64,000 bases of DNA from Rhodovibrio salinarum DSM 9154 (GTDB lineage: Bacteria; Pseudomonadota; Alphaproteobacteria; Kiloniellales; Rhodovibrionaceae): contig NZ_KI911559.1 of assembly GCF_000515255.1 (NCBI RefSeq), positions 3,166,693-3,230,692 of the forward strand, read 5' to 3'. A program made the translations under genes and the position numbers. Of the stretch, positions 58,131-64,000 are shown one piece after another (the stretch's first letter is position 1; each line of letters starts with the position of its first letter). The notes below the pieces were generated by a model. The model had not been told where the DNA came from, searched no databases, and saw only the letters and a program-made list of their open reading frames with translations.

Positions 58131-58592
58131 TTATTCTGCGAGGTGGTGCAGATAGGCGATCAGGTCCACCCGGTCTTGCGGGATCTTCAGGCCGTCGTAT
58201 TGCTTGCGTTGCCCCGGGAACATCGCCTGCGGGTCGCTCAGGTAGCGGTTCAGGCGCTCGGGCGTCCAAGCCCCCTCGGCCTGCTTCAAGGCCTTGGAAT
58301 AACGCCGGTAGCCCTGGGCCGTACCGACGGTCCGGCCAATCACGCCGTACAAACTGGGCCCGACCTGATGCGATCCCGGAACAGCGTCGTGGCAAGGCTG
58401 GCAGGCCCGTTGAAACACCTCGCGCCCATGCTGCGGATCGCCGGGCTCTTGTGCACGTGCCGGCCCGGCTGGCGTCGAGATCGCGACAGCCAGCAGACCA
58501 CACGCCAGCGCCTGCACCGGCACACGATGACGTGACAGGGTCGGAAAGACGCACATAGCCCACAGCCTGCGACGGTACGGAAATGACTGCAA
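58131..58592 (-). CDS. Class I c-type cytochrome, exported
   Basis: 153 residues. A Sec-type signal peptide (hydrophobic core VQALACGLLAVAISTPAG) after a longish N-terminal region; an internal ATG at residue 13 may be the true start. Single heme site CQPCH (64-68), conserved VGPSLYGVIGR, and a likely distal ligand methionine in DPQAMFPGQ, with C-terminal DLIAYLHHLAE. A soluble periplasmic electron carrier of cytochrome c2/c550 style; a link to PufC re-reduction is possible but unproven. Confidence 0.87.
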   Translation of the reverse strand: MQSFPYRRRLWAMCVFPTLSRHRVPVQALACGLLAVAISTPAGPARAQEPGDPQHGREVFQRACQPCHDAVPGSHQVGPSLYGVIGRTVGTAQGYRRYSKALKQAEGAWTPERLNRYLSDPQAMFPGQRKQYDGLKIPQDRVDLIAYLHHLAE

Positions 58593-58610
58593 GGCCGTAC
58601 GATACCCCGG

Positions 58611-58979
58611 TTAATCCGGCGGTACCACACCGGGGAAACGGGCACGCACGTCGGCCGGGTCGATCAGGAAACGCAGTCCTGCGCGGTCACCTTCCTGCCA
58701 GACCACCTCTGCCGGAACGGAACCGGACGCGCGCACGCTCAACGTCACCCGTTCGCCCGGCGTCACCACGCTCAACAGGTCAGGGTCGCGGCCGATCAGT
58801 TTCTCGTTCAGCATCAGCTTCGCCCCGCCGGCGGAGATATCCACCACCGTACAGGTAACCTCACCATCGACCCCGTCGGCCATCAGCGTGGCGCCCCAAA
58901 GCACCCGCGAGCGACGATGCGCCCGCCGATCCTGTCTCGAGAGGGTGCCGCCCGCTTTAGGCTCGTTGTCATCGTGCAC
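58611..58979 (-). CDS. PilZ-domain protein
   Basis: 122 residues from a GTG with GGGAGCGAG upstream. PilZ domain with the c-di-GMP motifs: RRAHRRSRV (RxxxR-type) near residue 20 and DISAGGAKL ((D/N)xSxxG) near 50. Stand-alone PilZ proteins act as c-di-GMP receptors. The exact start is uncertain; the frame stays open a further 37 codons upstream without similarity. Confidence 0.8.
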   Translation of the reverse strand: MHDDNEPKAGGTLSRQDRRAHRRSRVLWGATLMADGVDGEVTCTVVDISAGGAKLMLNEKLIGRDPDLLSVVTPGERVTLSVRASGSVPAEVVWQEGDRAGLRFLIDPADVRARFPGVVPPD

Positions 58980-59169
58980 GCTCTCGCTCCCAACCCGCCC
59001 TTGGTGCTGACAGCAGCCTGAAGAATTGTGCGTGGACAGGTGTAAGCAGGACGTTAACGCGCAGGGCCATCGACGAGGGCCGCCGGTCATTCTTTACCAG
59101 CCGCTAACCCTTTCCAGCCGACAGTTGACGGTGCTCCACTACTCCGCAGCCTCTTCGAGAAAGCAGCTC

Positions 59170-59370
59170 ATGCAACGCTTAAGCGACAAGATCATCGCGG
59201 CCCACGAACAAGCCTGTACCCAGGGCAAGGCCGAGGTCGCCCATCACCTTCTTCAGGCCCTTGAAGCCGAACTGTCTGCCATCGGCGGCCCGGCACAGGA
59301 CACGCGTGAGATCGACGAAGCCGTGGAAGCAGCGTTCCAGCGCCAACAAGCTTTAACATCGGCGTCCTGA
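59170..59370 (+). CDS. Small helical protein, 66 residues
   Basis: ATG with GAGAAAG upstream. Predicted two or three helices: MQRLSDKIIAAHEQACTQGK, VAHHLLQALEAELSAIG and DEAVEAAFQRQQAL. No known family recognised, though short helical proteins of this style occur in other Rhodospirillales. Divergent from the PilZ gene and 272 bases before the next gene. Confidence 0.55.
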   Translation: MQRLSDKIIAAHEQACTQGKAEVAHHLLQALEAELSAIGGPAQDTREIDEAVEAAFQRQQALTSAS

Positions 59371-59642
59371 ACGCAGCCGGGCACCATCTGGCTGCCTATA
59401 TTCCGGTTGATTCCGGATCTTGCGGAACCTTTCGCGGCCGTTCGCACGTTTAGTGGGTTGGCGATCATGCCTGCCTGCGCCACTGTTATCGAAGGCCTGT
59501 GTCCCAACGACGGGACCGGCAGGCCCGGCGGCGCGAACGACGCACGCGGCGTCCAGATGCCTGGAGGCCGCGAAGTCCGGCGCCTTGGTCGGCACGCGAT
59601 GTGTGCGCCGACCGGGCGGTCAGTGAAGGAGCGCAAGACCCA

Positions 59643-60338
59643 ATGACGGAACAGCCGCATACCGAACGCCTGATCGAGCATGTCGAACTGGTGCGCAGCC
59701 GCGGCGACCCCGCACAGATGAAGTTGTGCGTCATGTCCCTGGTCGCCCGCTTGGCCCAGGAAGCCCACGGCGACCAGCCACGCTGCGCCTCGCCGGTGAT
59801 CGCGGCCTTCGCGCGGGCGGTGAACGACGCCATGGACCGCCAGACACGCCAGCGCCTGCGCCCCTTCGCCCCGCGCATCGTGGGCACGGCGGATCGGCTG
59901 GACGACCAGCGGCAGGCACTCTTGCACGCGGCGCTGATCGAGATGCTGCTGCCGGCCATCGTGACCGACCTGCAGGCCAGCGCACGGACCCAGGACCAAG
60001 CTCAGGCCGCCGAATTAACGGCCGAACTGACCGGTCAGCTAACCCACGGCGATGACGTGGAGCAACTGCGCATCGCCCAGGACATCGAGTGGGACCGTGC
60101 AGCCTTGATCTGGCCTCTACGCAACGCGCTCACCGCGCGGCGGGACGGCGATGGCGTGCAGCAGGCGGAGTCGGTCGCCCGTGTCCTGATCGCCGCCGTT
60201 GCCTGTGTGGCGCGGCCAACCCGGCGGAACTGGTACTGGGACCGCGCAGTCGAGCTGCTGGACCAGCTATGTGACGTCGCCGAGGACGCCCCGGTCACGC
60301 CGGTCGCGCAAGATACACGTCCCACGGCCCTGGCCTGA
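59643..60338 (+). CDS. Hypothetical helical protein, 231 residues
   Basis: ATG with AAGGAG upstream (AAGGAGCGCAAGACCCA spacing). Soluble and mostly helical, with regular Ala/Leu/Arg heptad-like stretches (HTERLIEHVELVRSRG, AALIEMLLPAIVTDLQASAR). One aromatic patch near the C terminus (RRNWYWDRAVELLDQLCDVA). No recognised domain. The frame is open farther upstream, but the residues there look non-coding. Confidence 0.6.
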   Translation: MTEQPHTERLIEHVELVRSRGDPAQMKLCVMSLVARLAQEAHGDQPRCASPVIAAFARAVNDAMDRQTRQRLRPFAPRIVGTADRLDDQRQALLHAALIEMLLPAIVTDLQASARTQDQAQAAELTAELTGQLTHGDDVEQLRIAQDIEWDRAALIWPLRNALTARRDGDGVQQAESVARVLIAAVACVARPTRRNWYWDRAVELLDQLCDVAEDAPVTPVAQDTRPTALA

Positions 60339-60528
60339 ACTGGCCTCGACTGGCGCTTTCGGTGAGCCGGCCATTTTCGGGCGCGCAGACGCGTTGGCCG
60401 GCTCGCCAGCCTTGCCTCTTTACGTTACGGTCCGCCCAGTAGCCGGACGCGGGCCGCAGCGATTCTCCGACTCTGCGGCCCGCCCTGCCTGTTCGCGAGC
60501 GCGACCACAATGGAAGGGTAGAACCGCC

Positions 60529-60915
60529 ATGGCCCCGCGACTTCCCACGACCGCCGCGCCCGGCGCGGCGACCACGACGCCCGTGCGCCGACAGGGAGAT
60601 GACCAGCGGCTGTGCGACATCCGCACGGCCTCGCACAAGGTTTGGAACAGCAAGCGCCTGCACGGCTGGCGGGGCAACGACGTGTTCGTCGGCCACGCCA
60701 CCCGCCCGGTCCAGGACGAGTCCCTGATGGGCCCCGAGATCAGCTGGTGCGAGTGGCACTGCGCGGGCCAGTGGGACATCTGCTACGGCGCTGACGTGCC
60801 CCGCACCGGCCGCGAGATGTATTTCAGCTTCTCCAATGCCGCGGACGCCAAGGCATTCGATGCCTGGCGGGAGCAGCGCCGCCGCGAGCGCGAAGGCCGG
60901 GAGGACGATATCTGA
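60529..60915 (+). CDS. Hypothetical protein, 128 residues, upstream of an M20 peptidase
   Basis: ATG with GGAAGGG about 12 bases upstream. Thr/Ala/Pro-rich first 20 residues, then a compact region with WNSKRLHGWRGNDVFVGHA and EISWCEWHCAGQWDICYGAD, ending in a charged helix (WREQRRREREGREDD). Three cysteines in a W-C-E-W-H-C context could bind metal. Not recognised. Its stop overlaps the peptidase start (TGATG), so the two are coupled. Confidence 0.62.
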   Translation: MAPRLPTTAAPGAATTTPVRRQGDDQRLCDIRTASHKVWNSKRLHGWRGNDVFVGHATRPVQDESLMGPEISWCEWHCAGQWDICYGADVPRTGREMYFSFSNAADAKAFDAWREQRRREREGREDDI

Positions 60916-62348
60916 TGAGCGACGGCGTGAGCACGCGGCTGCAGCCGGTGCTGGACCATCTGAACGCAGATTTCGACAACGCGCTGAAGCGCTGGCAGGA
61001 CTTCCTGCGCATTCCCAGCGTTTCGACCGATCCAGCCTACAACGACAAGGCGCGCGAGGCCGGCCAGTGGCTGGTCGACCAACTGACCGAGATCGGCTTC
61101 ACGGCCGAGTTGCGCGACACCACCGGCCATCCGATGGTGGTTGCCCACCACCCCGGCCCCGGAGACGCCAGCGGCGCGCCGCACCTGCTGTACTACGGCC
61201 ACTACGACGTGCAGCCGCCCGATCCGGTGGAACTGTGGGACAGCGGGCCGTTCGACCCGCAGATCGTCGATGGTCCACGCGGCCGGCGGATGGTCGCCCG
61301 CGGCGCGGTCGACGATAAGGGCCAGTTGATGACCTTCGTCGAGGCGTTCCGTGCCTGGCAGGCGGTGCACGGCACGCTTCCCGTCGCGGTGACAGCTTTC
61401 TTCGAAGGCGAGGAGGAAACCGGTAGCCCCTCGCTGGTGCCCTTCCTGAAGGCAAACGCCGAAGAGCTGCAGGCCGACGTCGCCGTGGTCTCCGACACCG
61501 GCAGTTGGGACGTCGACACGCCGGCGATCACCACGCAGCTGCGCGGCATGCTGTACACGGAAGTGACGGTAACCGGACCCAGCCACGACCTGCACTCCGG
61601 CCTCTATGGCGGCGTGGCGCCGAACCCCGCGAACGCCCTGACGCGCGTTCTGGGCGAACTGCACGATGCCCAGGGGCGCATCCAGATTCCCGGCTTCTAC
61701 GACGCCGTGGCCGATCCGGATGCCGAGACCCTGCGCCAATGGCACGAGCTTGGCCTGGACGAAGAAGCTGTCCTGGGAGGAATCGGCGTGCCCGCCTCCA
61801 GCGGCGAGCAGGACCGCCCTTTCCTGGAGCGCCTATGGTCGCGCCCCACGGCCGACATCAACGGTATCTGGGGCGGCTACACCGGCGCGGGCTCGAAGAC
61901 CGTGATCCCGTCACAAGCCGCTGCCAAAATCAGCTTCCGCCTGGTGCCCGACCAGGACCCAGATGCCGTGCTGGCCGGCTTCCGCACCTTCATCGCCGAG
62001 CGGCTGCATCCGGGCTGCAGCTTCGAGTTGCATACCCACAACGGGTCGCCTGCGATCAAGGTGCCGACCGACAGCCCCTACCTGCAGGCCGCACGCGATG
62101 CCCTGGCCGACGTTTATGGCAAAACCCCCGTCAACATCGGCTCCGGCGGCTCGATCCCGGTGGTGGGCGAGTTCAAGGACGTCCTGAGCATCGACACGCT
62201 GCTGATGGGCTTCGGGCTGGACGACGACCGCATGCACAGCCCGAACGAGAAATTCGAGTTGGCCTGCTTCGACAACGGCATGAAAGCGCATGCCGCCCTG
62301 CTCGAGCGGATGCGCACCCTCGCCGCCCAACGCGATGCCGCGGAATAG
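60915..62348 (+). CDS. M20 family metallodipeptidase
   Basis: 477 residues. Zinc exopeptidase of the M20 (CNDP/PepV-like) type: LLYYGHYDVQPPDPVELW (metal His and catalytic Asp), RGAVDDKGQ (bridging Asp), EGEEETGSPSL (catalytic Glu pair) and PNEKFELACFDNG near the C terminus. A dimerisation domain is inserted around 190-310. Likely cleaves dipeptides or acylated amino acids in the cytoplasm. Followed by a strong terminator. Confidence 0.93.
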   Translation: MSDGVSTRLQPVLDHLNADFDNALKRWQDFLRIPSVSTDPAYNDKAREAGQWLVDQLTEIGFTAELRDTTGHPMVVAHHPGPGDASGAPHLLYYGHYDVQPPDPVELWDSGPFDPQIVDGPRGRRMVARGAVDDKGQLMTFVEAFRAWQAVHGTLPVAVTAFFEGEEETGSPSLVPFLKANAEELQADVAVVSDTGSWDVDTPAITTQLRGMLYTEVTVTGPSHDLHSGLYGGVAPNPANALTRVLGELHDAQGRIQIPGFYDAVADPDAETLRQWHELGLDEEAVLGGIGVPASSGEQDRPFLERLWSRPTADINGIWGGYTGAGSKTVIPSQAAAKISFRLVPDQDPDAVLAGFRTFIAERLHPGCSFELHTHNGSPAIKVPTDSPYLQAARDALADVYGKTPVNIGSGGSIPVVGEFKDVLSIDTLLMGFGLDDDRMHSPNEKFELACFDNGMKAHAALLERMRTLAAQRDAAE

Positions 62349-62370
62349 GTAGAGCCCCCAAGCTCTGCCC

Positions 62371-62405
62371 AAGAAAGCCCCGGCGGATACCGCCGGGGCT
62401 TTCTT
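62371..62405. terminator. Terminator after the M20 peptidase gene
   Basis: AAGAAAGCCCCGGCGG (62371-62386) pairs perfectly with CCGCCGGGGCTTTCTT (62390-62405) around a 3-base loop, with A- and T-rich ends on either side. It can act in both directions, between the peptidase gene and the convergent small gene at 62409. Confidence 0.88.
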
Positions 62406-62408
62406 GCT

Positions 62409-62645
62409 TTACGCGCCCGGATGCTCGCCGTCGTTCTGTTGATACTGCGTTTTCGGGGCATAGCGGTAGTTCGGACCGGTCATCGACCAGACCAGCGCGA
62501 TCACCCAGCCCACAACCGTCCAGCCGAAAGCGATATTGATGGCAAGGATCGCCATCGCTTTCGGGTGTCCGCGCCAGACCGCCAGGGTAAGCGGCACGAA
62601 ATACAGCACGACGAGTACCAGCAGCGTCCAGCCACCCAGATCCAT
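62409..62645 (-). CDS. Small membrane protein of the superinfection-immunity family
   Basis: 78 residues. Two hydrophobic segments (about 6-25 LVLVVLYFVPLTLAVW; and 31-55) around a short HPKAMAILAINIAFGWTVVGW motif that is typical of the Imm_superinfect (T4 Imm-like, PF14373-type) family, ending in a polar tail. Family members are common in chromosomes with no proven phage role. The terminator at 62371 lies directly after the stop. Confidence 0.75.
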   Translation of the reverse strand: MDLGGWTLLVLVVLYFVPLTLAVWRGHPKAMAILAINIAFGWTVVGWVIALVWSMTGPNYRYAPKTQYQQNDGEHPGA

Positions 62646-62696
62646 GGTTCTTCTACCTCGCTCGTGCGCCCGCCAAGTCAGGCGCTACCATGTCCA

Positions 62697-64000
62697 TCAT
62701 CCAACGCCTCCGGCCCGCCGACCGTCACGGCCGGTGAAGATCAGGCCGAACAGCAGCGACAGCGCCGCACCGACCGCCACCGTGGTGCCCAACTGCGCCA
62801 GCATCGGAAACTCAGCGCCGGCCAGGATGGCGAACACGGCCGTGGAGGTGATCGCGCAGATCACCACCGACCGCCGGGCATCGCGGCCATGGATATCGCC
62901 CTCCTCGCCCTTCTCGGCGTCGCCGGGGCGTTCGGATTCCGCCGCCTCGCGCAGGAAGATGGCATAGTCCAGGCCAAGCCCGGCAACCACCATCAAGCCC
63001 AGCAGGTGAAACACCGTAATCGAGGTGCCAGCGGCCACCAACACACCGGCCGTCACCAGTACCGAAACGACGACGGCCCCGCTGACCAGCACCACCGGCC
63101 GTGCCCGGCGTAGACCGATCCAAAGCGCGAGCGCGGCCAGCAACCCACCAAAACCGATCCAGGTCAGGGTCTCGGTCCGATAGCCGCGCAGCAGGTCCTC
63201 GGTCTCGGCTTTCAGATCCAGCAGCCGCACGCCTGGAACCTGCGTCTTGGCGAGCGCCTGCTCCAGCCGCGCGGGATCGCGCAGTCCCCGGATAAAAGCG
63301 AAGCCCCGCGCACCATCCTGGGTGTCGACCAACAGATTGGCGACCCGGCTGCGCAACGCCGTGTGTTGCAGGTCGCCGGGCAGGACCGGACCGGCCTGCT
63401 TAGCCGTCGTCAGGTCGTCGACAAACGGATCGAAAGTGCCGGGCTCGAACGGCAGACCATCGGTCGCCTGCGCCAGCCGGTCCTCCAGCACCTCGCGTGC
63501 CGGCAAGGCAGCCAGCCGCTCGGTCTGCCGGTCGCGGCTCGGCAGGTACCGGGCCAGCGTATCGAAGCCGGCCAACACACCGGCCTCGCGCAGACTCCGT
63601 AGGGTCGGCAGCAGCGCCTCCCCGCGCTCCAGCACCTGTTGCGCGTCACCTCCCTGGATCGCCACCAAAAAGCGCGGATTGGTCGCCGCCAGATCCGCCC
63701 GCAACGCCTTATCCGTCGCCTTAAGCTCCTGCGGGGTAGGCGACAGCGCGCGCAAGTCCGCTTCCCACAAGGCATCGCCCTTGGCGCTCATCAGCGCCAG
63801 GCAAGCCAAGGCCAGCACGAGCGCAGGCCAGCGCAGCCGGGCACTTTTATGGTGCCAGGGCGCGATCCAATCCCACACACGCCGGGCCGGCGGCAATTCA
63901 ATCGGTTGCGCCGTCCAGGGCAACGCGTAACGCGTCACCAGTGCTGCCACGACCAGCGCCACCAGGGTGAACAAACCGAGCTGCGCCACCCCGGGGAAGG
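62697..64000 (-). CDS. MMPL/RND-family exporter, C-terminal part (partial)
   Basis: About 434 residues visible; the frame is open to the right window edge, so the N terminus lies outside. MMPL-type hydrophobe/amphiphile exporter: a membrane segment, a long periplasmic loop (about 70-270), then a block of five membrane helices containing VFHLLGLMVVAGLGLDYAIF with the proton-relay aspartate. Similar pumps move lipids, hopanoids or polyketides. Gap of 51 bases to the gene at 62645. Confidence 0.85.
   Translation of the reverse strand, partial: FPGVAQLGLFTLVALVVAALVTRYALPWTAQPIELPPARRVWDWIAPWHHKSARLRWPALVLALACLALMSAKGDALWEADLRALSPTPQELKATDKALRADLAATNPRFLVAIQGGDAQQVLERGEALLPTLRSLREAGVLAGFDTLARYLPSRDRQTERLAALPAREVLEDRLAQATDGLPFEPGTFDPFVDDLTTAKQAGPVLPGDLQHTALRSRVANLLVDTQDGARGFAFIRGLRDPARLEQALAKTQVPGVRLLDLKAETEDLLRGYRTETLTWIGFGGLLAALALWIGLRRARPVVLVSGAVVVSVLVTAGVLVAAGTSITVFHLLGLMVVAGLGLDYAIFLREAAESERPGDAEKGEEGDIHGRDARRSVVICAITSTAVFAILAGAEFPMLAQLGTTVAVGAALSLLFGLIFTGRDGRRAGGVG

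Noticed and set aside
62409-62645. Reading the superinfection-immunity-like gene as evidence for a prophage or defence island
   Set aside because: No other phage or defence gene is nearby, and this small family is widespread in ordinary bacterial chromosomes.

Overview
The window is most of a photosynthesis gene cluster (PGC) of a purple non-sulfur alphaproteobacterium, followed on the right by ordinary chromosomal genes. The DNA is GC-rich throughout. The gene content (type-II reaction centre pufLM with tetraheme pufC, LH1 pufBA, puhABC, spirilloxanthin-type crtBCDEFI without crtA, a resident ALA synthase hemA, and the anaerobic cyclase bchE) and the gene order suggest a Rhodospirillales-like organism. 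Genus is not determined here; a Rhodovibrio-like lineage is only a guess.

Layout. (1) 1-10986, + strand: bchN(partial)-bchB-bchH-bchL-bchM-lhaA-puhA-puhB-puhC, tightly packed with ATGA-type overlaps. (2) 11163-17020, + strand: a puhE gene fused in frame to a G3E/COG0523 (CobW-like) metal GTPase, then hemA, bchE and bchJ. bchE has its own control region with an FNR-like box and a perfect PpsR/CrtJ palindrome. (3) A bidirectional terminator at 17055-17084, then 17136-28432 on the - strand: the superoperon crtE-crtF-bchC-bchX-bchY-bchZ-pufQ-pufB-pufA-pufL-pufM-pufC. Tandem PpsR-type palindromes spaced exactly 8 bp lie before bchC and in the crtE/crtD divergent promoter, and a long hairpin lies between pufA and pufL. 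(4) 28618-31094, + strand: crtD and crtC, overlapping. (5) 31062-40079, - strand: a small membrane protein, crtB, crtI, bchO, bchD, bchI and dxs. (6) 40519-48394, + strand: a 33-residue membrane microprotein, tspO, an M50 protease and a three-gene RND efflux operon. (7) 48558-64000: housekeeping and accessory genes, including an ExoD-like protein, a LuxR-type regulator, two RNA methyltransferases, an oxidoreductase, an EamA exporter with a LysR regulator, an ABC1/UbiB kinase, a cytochrome c, a PilZ protein, several hypothetical proteins, an M20 peptidase and an MMPL exporter cut by the window end.

How it fits together. HemA feeds ALA into tetrapyrrole synthesis; BchHID inserts Mg; BchM methylates; BchE closes ring E without oxygen, using cobalamin and radical SAM; BchLNB and BchXYZ are the two nitrogenase-like reductases; BchC finishes the ring A side chain. 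Dxs, CrtE, CrtB, CrtI, CrtC, CrtD and CrtF make spirilloxanthin-type carotenoids. PufQBALMC and PuhA form LH1-RC, with LhaA, PuhB, PuhC and PuhE as assembly factors. acsF (oxygen-dependent cyclase), bchG, bchP, ppsR and crtA are not in the window; bchF may lie just left of it.

The most unusual items are the PuhE::G3E-GTPase fusion placed between assembly genes and hemA/bchE, the long C-terminal tail on LH1 beta, and two small membrane proteins in or beside the cluster. No insertion sequences, CRISPR arrays, rRNA or tRNA genes were seen.
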